Assembly: GCA_930367205.1 (NCBI GenBank)
Contig: OV884014.1
Location: 108,600,138 to 108,664,137 of the forward strand
DNA from: Acanthosoma haemorrhoidale
Taxonomy: Eukaryota; Arthropoda; Insecta; Hemiptera; Acanthosomatidae
Direction of reading: 5' to 3'
DNA: 64,000 nucleotides
The first letter of the stretch is position 1; every line of letters begins with the position of its first letter. Below, in pieces: positions 48,066 through 60,743 of the stretch. The notes under the pieces are model-generated. The model made no database searches. It was given only the letters and a program-made list of their open reading frames with translations, and was not told the DNA's origin. Both the position numbers and the translations under genes were made by a program.

Positions 48066-50745
48066 TATTATTAAAAACATATGGAAATATGGATGGATAT
48101 TTTCTGATCCGAGAAGAGGGGAACTTGTAATTATTCGTAATTAAGAGGTGGCCACAACAGACTCCTTCAAATAATATGGAAAAGATAAGTTGTATATATC
48201 ATATTGTTTAAAACTTTCAAATAAAATTTTTGATTAATGATGTATTAGGTATTCATACGGAACTTTTGAATATAGACAAAGTATCCAAATTCACAATAAC
48301 CCTCAAGAAATTACTGTTTTAGAGTAATCGGATATGGTTAGGATCATATAGACTTTCGATCTCTTTTAAACAAATAAATTAATTAAACAACTGAAGCTAA
48401 ATCTAAACCTTCGAAGGAGTCTTTTCATCTTGTCTCACTTTACCGGCTGGTTTGTCCCAATCTGATATTTCACCTTTGTTAAATTAAGTCGACAGCCGAT
48501 AAAATCGGTTCAGTCAATGAGGGGAATAAATTCGATTCGGACTCCAACTGTAAGCAAGCTTGGCAGGTTCCATTAAAAGAGATTTTTTTGTTTAATTGGA
48601 AGTTTTTCAGCCAGGTCTAATCCCACTTAATGCTCGGGCCTGAGAGCTGTCATGTCCAAGACCACCCGGGTGCTCCTATTGGATAAAAATCGCTATCCGT
48701 CAAAGGGTTTCCAAAACCAGAACCCACAGCGACCACGCTAAACCCTTCAAAGTACAAAAGCTGCCTATGGAGTTGAAAATTTATTTTATACTGACAATTA
48801 CACCGTGTGTCTTATAATAATAATAACAATTGTAAACTACCAATTGACTGATTATTATAAATAAAATTTGATGTTGAAACATACAGTTGTAAATTAATCG
48901 AAGAATAATTCTGTTTATTTTTTTTTCGAAAGAAATTGAAATTAATGAGGTTTAATTTTTTTATTTTTATGCGGAACAAAATTATTCATAAAAGTCTATC
49001 TCAAGTACCTAAATGTAGCAAATATATATTAAAACCGATGTTTTTCCTTCAATTTATTTATTAAAGCTGTAAAAAAATGTTTTTGATAAATCAATCAAAA
49101 ATGTTCATTCTTTAAAAACGTATACATGTAATTTAATTTCTAATAATGCTCCGATATTTGACTGGAATCGTCATATTTGAAAGACGGGAGAACTATTGGT
49201 ATCACATTCAAGTATTTATACTTGGAAAAGTAAAACAACACGATTGGGATTCATAGCCAGAATTCCGGCAAGCTGTTCTCCCAACCAGGCCATTTCTTTC
49301 GGTATTGTTTTAGAAATTGACTAGGCCGGAGGGCCATAGGGATGGCCCAGATGACCATAGGGATGGCCCAGATGACCAGGAGATCGTAGTCTTGAATACC
49401 CCGACCGTACATTTTTTTTTTGTTTGCTTGACATTTAGAATTTAAATGTTTCTCTCCTGTAGGCAAGGAGCCGGTGTAATATAATATAATGTATGATTGT
49501 ATAAGGCAAACGCTGTAATATTTCTGATTGGTTGCCGACTCCCGCGCTTTTTCTCCCGCTCTCCAGCCTGGCTAGGTAGGCCAGTTTTCTTTAAACAGTC
49601 CTGATCCAATGTGTTTTTACTTTGGGTGCCCCCCATCAGCTTTAATGTGGTTTGTCTATTCCATTTCATTTCCTCCCTATTGCCGAATACCTTTTAGACG
49701 CATACTTTCAGCCCTTTTATCATATTTTCTGTCTTTATCTTAGCCTATCATAAAACTCATACTATATTTTATTTTCCCATTTTTTATGTTTTCTTATTTG
49801 TATATAGTTATTTGTCACCAACCCCTACATTGCCCAAGCTAAACGTTTCCGAGTTGCAGTTTCATTCAAACCAAAATCATACTGTGCTCTTCTTCTTGTT
49901 GGGTTCATGCATATAAAGTTGGGTATAAACAGTTATTTTTGTCTAGAAAAGTCTAGAAATCCTAACAAAAAATCCCCGAGTATTTATATCGTTTTTTTTA
50001 TTTCATAACGTGGAAAAAAAAAAAAAAAATTCTTCCTGTAGACAACCAATTGGTTTTTAATTAAGCAAGAACTTCAATTTAAAGGGTTAAACTTATAACA
50101 TATAAACTAAACCATATCTGGAAACGTTGAACTTTACGCGGATTAATTAAATTTTTCTTCGATATTTGCCTTCACCATCCAGCAGTACTTGGACTCTCCT
50201 TCACCCTCTCTGTATGTCAGTATGTCACTCTCTCCCATACACCAGTGGAAGATATCCGAGCAGTTTCCACTGTCGACTTAGTGTAGTCTTTGATACTCTT
50301 CCCTTCCTAATGGTGTTGCATAATTCAAGAGTCTTCTGCAATATCTGTCAGCGGGGATCTTCATTGCGATGGATCACGCCACATATGAGCTCTCAAGTCT
50401 GTTTTAGTTTATTACACATATTATTCCTTTTGCATATACTATCGTGCAATAAATAGTGTACCATATTTTCCTCATATTACTTGTCTGCCCGATAGCTTAG
50501 ATAAAGCGACCTCGTGAAAACACCAACTGAAATCATATGCAAAATAGTTTGATTTATTAAAATGCTACCCTGAGAATACTTCGTGATATGAAGTGTACTT
50601 GGTGCATGAAGATGGACTGGATTGAAAATTGTAGAAGAATCGCTAATATATAATAAGTCACCACAATTACGAGTATGCATTTTTAAGAATATACTTGTTT
50701 AATACCACGAGTACTTATTAGGCGTAAATGTATACCTGAATAGAA
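48066..50745. other. Spacer, no gene recognised
   Basis: Apart from the 21-bp duplication at 49334 and a run of A near 50017-50030 I see nothing to annotate. The plus frame 50166-50456 (96 codons) is rich in P, S and C and not recognisable. Confidence 0.5.
49334..49375. repeat. 21-bp perfect tandem duplication
   Basis: Two exact copies of a 21-base unit beginning CCATAGGGATGGCCC, at 49334-49354 and 49355-49375. Confidence 0.93.
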
Positions 50746-51469
50746 GACAGGATTGGAGAAACTGACCATTGCCAGGTTCGTTATGAAGGGTTTTGTTGCT
50801 GACGTAATAAAAGGCATTTACTATTGTCCTCAGGACTTTTGATTGAAAGGATTGGATGCGCTTGATGTTCGACTTTTTAGCTGTCCCACATAGCTCTATT
50901 TCGTATGCCCAGATTGGCTTGAGTATAACTTTGTAGATTAGTAGTTTATTTTCTATTGAGAGGTGGGATGTCCTTTGAAGTAGTCTGTACAGTTGTCCAA
51001 ATCTGTTTAGTTCTTGTCTTTTTAGTCTCGTATGTGGGTTCCAGGTCGGTCGTTTGTCGAGATGGAAGCCTAAGTACCTTACTGTCTCGGATAAAGGGAG
51101 AGGAATATAATTAAAAGAAACTAGCGGACAAGACTTGCGGCAGAGGGTAAAGGTAATGTGGGAACCTTTTGCTTCTATAACTTTGATCCGCCATTGGTTG
51201 CACCAATACCTTATCGTCGCCGATAAGGTGTTTTTGAAGGTATCGGGGCCTGGGAGGGATGACAGGACTTCACTGGTATTGAGGACATCAGCGTTATAGA
51301 GGATGGGACCTAAGACACTGCCCTGTAGAACTCCTGCATTTATGGGATAGTATTTAGAATATTCTAAACCACAGCGTACTTGGAAGAAACGGTTTGAAAG
51401 TTAGGACTGAAGGATTAGGAAAAGGGTCTGTCGTAAATATGTTTTGAGCCTGTGAACATGCGTGCCAAA
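50746..51469 (-). mobile_element. Jockey LINE copy H, internally deleted, minus strand
   Basis: Read on the minus strand it begins near 51469 (TTTGGCACG), at almost the same element position as copy A. It encodes YYPINAGVLQGSVLGPILYN. About 30 bases are then missing compared with copy A, removing the segment that held the FADD catalytic box. The frame continues through WCNQWRIKVIEAK, LGFHLDKRPTWNPHT and LENKLLIYKVILKPIWAY. At 50775-50778 the coding part (NAFYYVSNKTLHN) joins directly to a mid-UTR piece (CCTGGCAATGGTCAG-like). About 230 bases of ORF end and UTR are lost at the junction, and the UTR tail is absent. Inactive and rearranged. Confidence 0.9.
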
Positions 51470-53502
51470 CCCTTATGTTGTATTAGGTCACGGAATGAAA
51501 AAATGAAAGTAGGTTTTAAAACCGAATGGTAATATTTACTGAAAAAGTTATGTAGTGAAGAATATTAAGAAAATAGGTGAGTAGATACAAGTACGGATGA
51601 ACTGATGTTAATATTTGATAGTTCTTTTCTATATGACGTATTATTGTTTCTTGTTGACACGTCACAAAGCAGAACAACTCTTACAACCCTTCGCCTCTCT
51701 TCATCACATCCTTAGTTCCAGAAAACGACTCAAACAGCCAACATCAATATTAGTCATACATCTAATACGAGGCGGGTAAATTTAATTGCTTTAACGTCTA
51801 AAAACACGTTCCTCTATGAAACTCAAATACTTTGCTCATCAGTAATGTATTGTTGTTTCAATCCCAGTTTAGTTGTAACATAATATTTGCTCATGTAACA
51901 AATGTATGATCCCTTTGTTTTAAATACTTTCATCGGCATCAAATTCGCTTTTTTTAAGCTTCTATATCCTATTTCTCATTTGCAAATATTGGCCGCTTTA
52001 GTCACATTTATATTATATTTGTACAATTAATCTTATATTCATGATTTTATACATAGACATGTCTATTATATATTATATAGACTTGTGATCAAACATTATC
52101 AACTTTAACATGTTAATATCAGTTTATCTGTTAGTACCATTAGAATTTTATCTATCCCGTTTTATTTTTACTATTTTGAACTTTTCTTTTGTTAAACACA
52201 TGTTATTCGAAATATTGTTTATTAATTAATTTAATGAAATTAGTAGCAAACTGCTATATTATTGTAACACAGATAAATAGTATTTTTTTTTTTACAAAAC
52301 CTGATTTCGGTTGTTATTTAAGAACTTGTGTTTAAATATTAAAAGAATATTTACTTAAGTCAGGCTCGAATTTTCGTTATTGTGAGCTAGAAATAATTTC
52401 AAACTAAGGTTCGTTTTAACCTGTTTGGAGTAGAGCCCATCGGACCTTAGAGTCTCGCAGTTTCGCACAAACTTCCTAACACAAATCTAAACAGTTAGCA
52501 AATATCCTGTAAACATTGATGAGGTTCTTTCGGAACATTTAGTACTGCACGCTTGACATTGAATATTAAACGGAAGAGGGAGACAAGTCCAGCCTAAGTG
52601 AATAATTGACACTCCAGCCTCTGACGGGGAGGAAGTTGGGAGGGACTTCGTTGACAGGTCGCCGTCTGCCGGGCCGACACAGGACACTGACCGTTCACAG
52701 TGGCCTTGTGAATTAAGCAAACGGCTCACTTACAACTTAACCTTACTTAGTCATGTCCGGTACTAGCACAGTTCCTGGCTTTAGCTGGAGTTGGAGTGGT
52801 TCGCAACATATCCATTAACATCATCTATACATCCATTAAATATATTGTTGTGATATTAGAGATTGTGGAGTTTTTATATAATATTTAATCCAACTTATCA
52901 AGAAGGCAAAATAAAAACAATTGAGAGTGTATGAAAAAAACAAAAGATAGAATACTGGTTGTTGTGATGATGAAAACACACACATAATTACTCACTAATT
53001 TTGGGATCGGCCTGTGATACATGTCAGTTGTAAATTGTGAGTCAGAAAGAATTTAAAATTTCTTTCGGTTAGTGGTATTGGACTTGGCAGAACCAAGAAG
53101 AGCCATTGCAAGAAAAGAAAAAGAATTGATTTGGTTTGAAAATAATCGATGAGGATAAAAGAAGAAGAAGAAGCAAAATTGTAAACAAGTATTTATAAAT
53201 AATTAATTTAAGTTTGTTTTTTTTGTTTTTTTTTGTAATTAAATTCATCTTTTTGCCAGATTTATTTTTGTTAATAAAACCTAATAGTAAATAAAATAAA
53301 TTTAAAGGTAACAATAGCAGTAATAATACATATACATATATAAAATGTACTCAATTTATGCACTGTGCATTTGTGTGAATACAACATGCATTAACTCTAT
53401 ATGGACTATAAATAGGCTTATAAACATCAGATTATTACAGATATGTCTGTGGATAGAATATTCTCCTTTTGTCTGAATCCAAGTGTTAACAATTCATCCC
53501 GG
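51470..53502. other. AT-rich stretch, no gene recognised
   Basis: The minus frames at 52487-52729 and 53069-53314 are respectively unrecognised and plainly low-complexity (LLLLLLSSS). No repeat match. Confidence 0.55.
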
Positions 53503-54115
53503 GAATTTGATAGGACACAAGTGGTGGGGATTTTGATAGGACACAAGTGGTGGGGAGTTTGATAGGACACAAGTTGTGGGGAGTTTGATAGGACACAAGT
53601 GGTGGGGATTTTGATAGGACACAAGTTGTGGGGAGTTTGATAGGACACAAGTTGTGGGGATTTTGATAGGACACAAGTTGTGGGGAGTTTGATAGGACAC
53701 AAGTGGTGGGGATTTTGATAGGACACAAGTGGTGGGGAGTTTGATAGGACACAAGTTGTGGGGAGTTTGATAGGACACAACTGGTGGGGAGTTTGATAGG
53801 ACACAAGTGGTGGGGAGTTTGATAGGACACAAGTGGTGGGGAGTTTGATAGGACACAAGTGGTGGGGATTTTGATAGGACACAAGTTGTGGGGAGTTTGA
53901 TAGGACACAAGTGGTGGGGAGTTTGTTAGGACACAAGTGGTGGGGAGTTTGATAGGACACAAGTGGTGGGGATTTTGATAGGACACAAGTTGTGGGGAGT
54001 TTGATAGGACACAAGTGGTGGGGAGTTTGTTAGGACACAAGTGGTGGGGAGTTTGATAGGACACAAGTGGTGGGGATTTTGATAGGACACAAGTGGTGGG
54101 GAGTTTGATAGGACC
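53503..54115. repeat. 26-bp minisatellite, about 23 units, with a 104-bp higher-order unit
   Basis: The unit is TTTGATAGGACACAAG plus TGGTGGGGAG, 26 bases, varying mainly at two sites (GTGG/GTTG and GAG/GAT). Two units with GTTAGG lie exactly 104 bases apart (53921 and 54025), and the units around them repeat in the same order of variants, so a four-unit cassette has been duplicated. As 26 is not a multiple of three, three units make 78 bases and all three minus frames read the same 26-residue cycle (CPIKLPTTCVLS, LVSYQTPHH). This explains the 138-195-codon frames; none is a gene. Confidence 0.96.
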
Positions 54116-56835
54116 TGATGTAAATATACTATCGTCTATAACAAAACTATAGATTTGATGGAAATATTTCTTTCATTAAGCCCCTCTAAATTCATGATAA
54201 ACTCTCTTAGTTTAATGAACTTTCTTGTGCTCCCTGAAGGACGACTGTGAAATACGAGGATGGTAAAGTAAAAGAGACTCCTCATCAAATTCTTACCCAA
54301 GTAATGCCATGAGACATAGTGAGCCAAAAGAAACTTCACTTTAAAATTTCAAGGTAAGAAGCAGCTGGGGAAGTAAATTATTCAGATTGTTGTTTACTTA
54401 TTCATAAGTTACTTTATAACTATTTAAACCAAAAAATAAATAAAGAGACATGTGGAATCATTTAAGAGACAATAAAGAGGGAACCTAGGATTATTCCAGG
54501 GAAAACAATAAGAGTCAGTGAGTGTTTCGTTTGAAGCAGAATTCAATTCTCTGAAACGCTTGGTGTCATCATCATCATGTGCTTCCGTTATTGTTCGATA
54601 CGTATTTGCTTATAAGCGTTTAGATATTTGATTGAGTAGTTGTTCGTTTAGTTAAATATCAATTGGATATTATCGATATAACTTTCTTTTTGAATAAATT
54701 CCTTGAATAGTGAAATTTCCCCTGACCAATGAGTGGTGAGTAGAAGCTGTATTTTTCTGCCAAATCCTGATACTAAAGAGAAGAGGACACAGTCAACACA
54801 TTTCCTAGTCTAGACCATTTATTTATTCATTCAAGTATTCTCTCATAGTTGCAAATAACTTTTTTAATATGAGTTCCAATTGAGTTGAAGAGAAGAAAAA
54901 TAAAACTAAAACGTTGCTTTGAGGATAATGCAAACTGATTCGGGTAAGTGTAAATACCGAAGGGTTCGTTCGGCCATCTTCGAGGCATTTGCGATGACTT
55001 CGGTGCATGAAGCAGTTCACAAAGAAGACATGTTTATGTATTCGTACGCACTTATGCAGCCATGTCTTCTACCGGCTATAATAAATTATGGTACTTTTTT
55101 TATAGTATTTAGTTCCTCGACTTCGATCAATCACCCTGCAAGCTCCCAAGAGCTCCTCTAGGTTCCTCCAGCCCAGATCCTCCGCCACGGCGTCAAGTCC
55201 GTTGAATCTTGCCGCAGTGTGTCGCCGTTAAATATTTCTACTTGCGTCCTCTTCAGCCTAACTGCCCGCAAGTAGTTAACTGGCAAACACCTACTTTGCG
55301 GCCCAACTTAGGCCCTCTAAGTACGTTTAACTTAAGTTACTTAATTACTTTAGTTTCGCACAGTTAATTCATTCTGGGGGATATTTGTCAAGGTCCTGCC
55401 ACTTAATGCTTCGCAGGCCGTCGCTACTTGCTTATCATTTATTAATTCGGTGTGCTTCGCGTCACCATCAAGTCTATCTATCTATCCTTCAAAATTTTAA
55501 ATGGACTGTTGATCTGTGTCACAAGGGAGAGAGACGTTTAATTGGTTTTTTTAAACCAAGTTTAATGAGTAAAACGAATAAGAGATGCGTCACGCTAATA
55601 TTGGACGTTTTTATGAAATGTTTGCCACACACGAAAGACTGAACACACGATACATTCTATTAACCACGAAGTTGATAATTAAATAATTGGCCCTGTTATT
55701 TTGCTTAAGTAATCATTTATTAACTCAAGACCGTCTGGAGCATCAAGTAAAACATACGTGCAAAACACCTTGCTTGTGAAAAAACAACAGCATTATTAGT
55801 TGAGTTAAAGGTGTGAATACAATGCTAATACCGGTCTAAAGGACTTACGTCTATATCTACATGTTGTATTTGAGAAAATTTTGTATATGTTTGTGTTTTC
55901 TGTTTGCCTCAAGATTAACATCATGGATGATTTTTGTTCCTTTAAAGTAATTAAACCATCCCCTTCTCTGTGTTTAAACAATAATCTGTTTTATTAATAC
56001 ATAAACTCAGCAATACAATCTAAGTGGGGGGGGGGGTAATACTTAGGGGGAACTAAGAGACAGAATACTTATATATAAAATACCATTCTGTAGAACTCTA
56101 CACTCGATTAGCTCGCTCCACTTTATTAGAATATCAAAAAGCAGAGATTTCTCGAGGTTGAAATACGAACAATTCAAGAGCGAATTTGAGTATAACATTC
56201 AACAAGAGCGCCACACTGCCGGGTGCTAACATGCAGTTTTCTGATCAGTAGGAGGACTCCCTGATCAAGAATGAGAAGATAAACCGCAAATTTTCGCATA
56301 CTCAATCACACTTGACGCTTAGACTGGGACGTCGAGTCCTGTAATGGGACCACCCTGGCTCCTACCTAGACCGTTGGTCTCGCCGCCCTTATCAGCCAGG
56401 TTTAATATTTGAACACACCCGCCCCCCCCCCCCTGCCAGAATATTCACCTTATATTTTAACTTTTTTCTCCCCTCTCCAAACACATACCTGATGTTACCT
56501 TTGAATAATGACCTACATTACACAAGGCTAGTAGCAGTTTGTTATTATGAATTCATGTCCTACCGTTGTCCAGTTAGCTGAGCTGATCTTTAGTGATTGT
56601 AGCTATATCTCACTTAAATTACCTCACAATTCCTCCTAAAAAGTAAAACTAAAGGTATAACTTAAAAAAAAAATTCTAAATCTAAGAATTAGTTTGCCTG
56701 CCTATATTTTTTTTGGGGGGGGGGGGGTGTTTGAAAACACTACTCAGTTAAGTGGACAAAAAAATAAATTAAAATAACAGACAGTAGTGGAAGGGTATAA
56801 TTAAATAATAAATTATTGATCTCTACCCAATATAT
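54116..56835. other. Spacer, no gene recognised
   Basis: Contains an 11-base G run at 56026-56036, a 12-base C run at 56422-56433 and a 13-base G run at 56715-56727. Frames at 54919-55161 and 55385-55642 (80-85 codons) are unrecognised. The patch 55160-55310 is less AT-rich and has no second copy that I can see. Confidence 0.5.
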
Positions 56836-57530
56836 TTAGGTCAAGTCATAAGTAACTTCCGTTTTTTATAAGACATTTATTTTGCTCTCATTAAATAACA
56901 AAATTATATTAATTATATTACGAGTCCAGGACGCTTTTCATGGAGTTTCTCTTGCAATCTTTGCAACTGCTGAACGTATCTATCCGCAGTAATCGTTAAA
57001 TTTGACTTCAACAACTCGTGGTGAATTATTTCTTGACAATCCCGCCATACACACAATAAAATCTTTTTGCCATGGATGTTTGCTTTCGGATCTGGTAGGG
57101 GTGGTTGATCCTTATCAAGCAACTGTCTTTTGCCAACTGTATTGTCATAGGTAACCCATTTTTCATCGCTTGTTACAAACCTGTTTAAAAAAAGCTTGTG
57201 AGGTACCCACACTCCTAAGTTGCTGACTTTCCCTAATTTCTCCAGGTGGTGGTTAAGAGTTGATTGTGATGCATTCAAACTTTCTGCTATACCTCTTGTC
57301 GATTGGCGTGGATTTCGCTCCAATATTGCCTTTAACTAGTCGGAAGGACGTCCTGACCTCGGTTTGTCTTTTAAGGTCGTATCTCCAGAACGGAATTTTA
57401 TAAACCAATTTCTAACTGCCCGATCAGTTATTAGTCCTTCACCATATACACTGCATATTTTTTCAGCTGTCGCCCTAGCACTATTGCCTTGTTTAAATTC
57501 CTTTGACTTCATGATATTTATTCACAGCTC
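56836..57530 (-). mobile_element. Mariner-family transposon remnant (DD34D-type transposase, broken)
   Basis: On the minus strand an N-terminal DNA-binding region reads GNSARATAEKICSVYGEG, DRAVRNWFIKFRSG and KDKPRSGRPSD, the paired helix-turn-helix and linker of mariner transposases. A TAG at 57338-57336 interrupts it. The frame continues (ERNPRQSTRGIAESL, GVWVPHKL), then jumps to FLNRFVTSDEKWVTYDN. The 25 or so residues usually between these motifs are deleted. VTSDEKW keeps the first catalytic aspartate. KKILLCVWRDC and HHELLKSNLTITADRY follow, and the frame stops at 56913 after KRPGL. The HHDNARPH and third-aspartate segments are therefore lost. TTAGGTCAAGTCATAAGTAA at 56836 resembles a mariner terminal inverted repeat next to TA; no partner repeat was found on the right. 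The element is dead for three independent reasons. Confidence 0.93.
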
Positions 57531-58460
57531 TAAGCGGTCTCATCTTCATTTTCTAAAATCTCTTTTCTAATTTTCTAAAAAAAAGTCTCGACTATGCCTA
57601 TGATGACAAATAAAATCTATCATTAAAATCAATAATGATAACAATGAATAAATAAAACATAACAATGCTGAATTGCCCAATGTCTAAAATAGTCCATCCA
57701 TAGTTTTCAATTTTGATTTTCAAAAAGTTAAAAATTCTGTATTAGTATCTATAGGAGGAAGGCCATCATGATGCACCCCATAGAATTGGCTTGATACACC
57801 ATAGAAATGGTAGAAAATTAATTAATAGCCCTAAAAGGTAGATTTCCTAATATCATTAAGGAATAATGATTCCATACTTCCTCCAAACTTGCATAATAAA
57901 GCCAGTCGTATAGTGAAGCCTGAAGAGATTAAAAATCTATTTTAAAGTCTGAATTAATGTAAATTATTTCAAAAGATTTTTTACACCATCATTTGAGTGA
58001 GTAGCCATGAAATTAGTATTTTAATTTGTTTTTAATTATTAATTTCTTATCCGTTGAATTTAAAAAATAATTTTTTATTTTTATAGAAAAAAGGGATAAG
58101 CAATTCCTGACATGGTGGAAATTCAGTAAATATTATGAAAATGTTTTATTTATTGATGCTTTTATTTAAACAACTGAAGCTTATAACTGTCAAAAACGTT
58201 ATTACTCAATAAATACCGTATTGCGGAGAGACGAAAGATTTATTATTTAACGATTTTTATTGTTCCAATAAAAAAATGTGTTTATTTTTAAACTCTGAAT
58301 TGGTTTTGACCATTATGACAAATTTTAAATACTTTCTAAATCTTAAATATACTTTTGCCTTATTACATAGCCACTTATCACTTAAAAATATTAATTGCTC
58401 GATAAACAATACCACCTTTGTGCTAGTGCTGGTTTTGGAGTCATAAATTTAAGAAAACAT
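57531..58460. other. AT-rich stretch, no gene recognised
   Basis: The left part may include the mariner 5' end, but no terminal repeat is recognisable. No frame of 60 codons lies wholly inside. Confidence 0.55.
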
Positions 58461-59180
58461 ACGCTTTGGACAACTGTACAGACTATTTCGAAGGACATCC
58501 CATCTCTCATTAGAAAATAAACTAATTATTTACAAAGTTATACTCAAGCCAATCTGGACATATGAAATAGAGCTATGGGGGACTGCAAAAAAGTCGAACA
58601 TCAACTGTATCCAATCCTTTTAATCAAAAGTCTTGAGAACAATAGTAAATGCCCCTTATTACGTCAGCAACAAAACCCTTCATAGTAATATACCCTAAAT
58701 TCTTGAACTCATCCCTTCCAAGTTTATGAAATTCCACAGTAGCCTATCCAACCACCCTAACCCCCTATCACAGTCATTGCACTGCACCAGTCATCCCTAT
58801 AATCCTCCTCGGAGGCTGGAGTGGCAGTGGCCTCGTGACCTGCTATAAATAAGTGTTAGAGGGAGTCCTGGCAATGGCCAGTTTCTCTAATCATGTCCTG
58901 AGCGTCTGTGGCTCTCGCACTCTAGGTCAGCCTCCACTGGTTCGTACCCAGTGACGCGCCTGACGTAGGAGCGTGGGGGACTTCCCAAGACTCCGCTTCC
59001 TCCTTCGCACACGTGAGGGAGGTGACAACCATGTGGACTTGGGGGGCCTCTGGGCTGTTTGTTAATATTGTATGAATGAACGAGTGAATGGAAATTGTAA
59101 AGTGGTATGAATGAGATCATTTATCACAATTACTTATAGCCCAATCAGGCAGATTGTAATTTTATCTTAATAAAAATTAT
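58461..59180 (+). mobile_element. Jockey LINE copy I (thumb region to complete 3' tail)
   Basis: Starts at ACGCTTTGGACAACTGTACA, encoding RFGQLYRLF, then LENKLIIYKVILKPIWTY, GTAKKSNINCIQSF with a TAA in place of the glutamine codon near 58621, and NAPYYVSNKTLH. A deletion removes part of the NDLN segment. The ORF ends QWPRDLL* near 58848. The 3' UTR is complete through CCCAATCAGGCAGATTGTAA and the tail ATCTTAATAAAAATT, followed by an A-rich run. 5'-truncated and inactive. Confidence 0.92.
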
Positions 59181-59185
59181 CAACC

Positions 59186-60743
59186 TAAAAAAAAAAAATA
59201 AGGAATAAAATGTCTTGTACCTGCTTAAAGTTATTATATATTTTGACAGTACGCTGTGATCATAAATTGTCGATTTCACTGATCTATGCAGCAGACCTCC
59301 TCAAGAACAAGTCCCTAAAAATAAAAACCTTTCTTTGATTTTCTCATTAATTTTGAATAATTCCTTATTTCATTTAAATTGAGTATTAAAGCACTGAGGA
59401 TGACTATTCGGCAGTTGGAAGTGCAAAGACAGTAGTCTGCTTGTGTTTGTTTATCGAGAAAATCATGCATTCTGTAATTTGAGGGGGGGGGGGTGAAATA
59501 CAGCTCCGAAATTTCAGACCGATTTTATTTGCAATAAATAAATTAAGCTTAAACAGGAGACTGACTTGGCATTGTATGGTAATATTGCCGTATGAATGGC
59601 TGATTTAGCAGAACTTAACACTACAAGACACAATCTAGACCACAATAGTCTCGTGTTTTAAGAAATACCTGTAAGCACAATTATTTTTAAAATCTTCAAC
59701 CTTCCACAATGACTTCCTCGGTATTTGAAAATCATTCTTTGGTTCGTGGCCTCTTCGTTTGATAGAATTGAACATTAACAATTGTAAATAAAGTGCAAAC
59801 GATAAACCGCAATGTTAGCACTATACTATTTACCCTTTCGGTATCCTTCTTCTAGGTGGAAAAATCAGCCAGGGAACAAAACGAAAAAGGAAAAAAGAAA
59901 ACACAGCGAATAAAAATAGCGTTGGTTCGTTAGATTGGGATCAGGTTACTACAGTCGCTGGTTCACTGTTTGGCGCCTGCTTGGGGGTAAACAGAAACTT
60001 GCCTAAAATAGGTTCATTTTTGTTTGTCGAACGTGACACTGTTTGTTTGTTTTTTTTCAATTTATACAAGTTTATACAGTCATAAAATAATAGAAAATAG
60101 TGATAACAAACGAATTACATTAAAAACGGAAAAATGGATTTTATATACTTAAAATTAATTAATAATAAGGTTTTGTGGTCAGGGGATTGTAATAAGTAAA
60201 TATTACCAACTAACGCGAGACCTTTAATTTGATTGTCTCCATTATTTAAAAATTCGTTGATTTCTACATTATATATTTCAAATGTCGAGAAGGGCCGTGA
60301 TCTTTGGCATTGAGATCAGCTCAGTGAGAGCAGGATCTCAATAAACATACATAACGACATAATTCAAAATTTTATCAATATAAAGAAAAAAATACCATCC
60401 AATTACTACCTGTAAAAGCAGAGGGTGTTGAACAGTAAAATAAGGTCCAGGTTATCTATTTTCTTTTATGTTATGTTGTCTCAATACGGTATACTTCCCA
60501 GACGCCAGAGAAGCAAGACTAAAAGAATAATTTTTAAATGGTCCTCAAAAACAAAATAAATCTCTTTTCGTCTAAATAAATCTTCTAGTTAATTCATAAA
60601 ATTTACTAAATTATTTTTGCTACACTTGAGTCCCAATGTTAAAGGGCTGATCTCTTCTTTCGCCAATGATCCATGTTATTGTCTATAAAGTACACCAATA
60701 GTGCTAATGGAAACACGTTCTCATTTTTGTTCATAGAAATCAC
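59186..60743. other. Spacer, no gene recognised
   Basis: AT-rich with an 11-base G run at 59483-59493. No frame of 60 codons lies wholly inside and there is no repeat match. Confidence 0.55.

Noticed and set aside
53427..54064. Proline-rich repeat protein of 138-195 codons on the minus strand
   Set aside because: The same peptide cycle appears in all three minus frames because of the 26-base period, so it is an artefact of the minisatellite.
7371..55310. Shared words such as GGCCTAAGTTGGC / GCCAACTTAGGCC-like strings at 7.4, 26.4 and 55.3 kb as another repeat family
   Set aside because: Matches are only 10-14 bases with no extension, so chance cannot be excluded.
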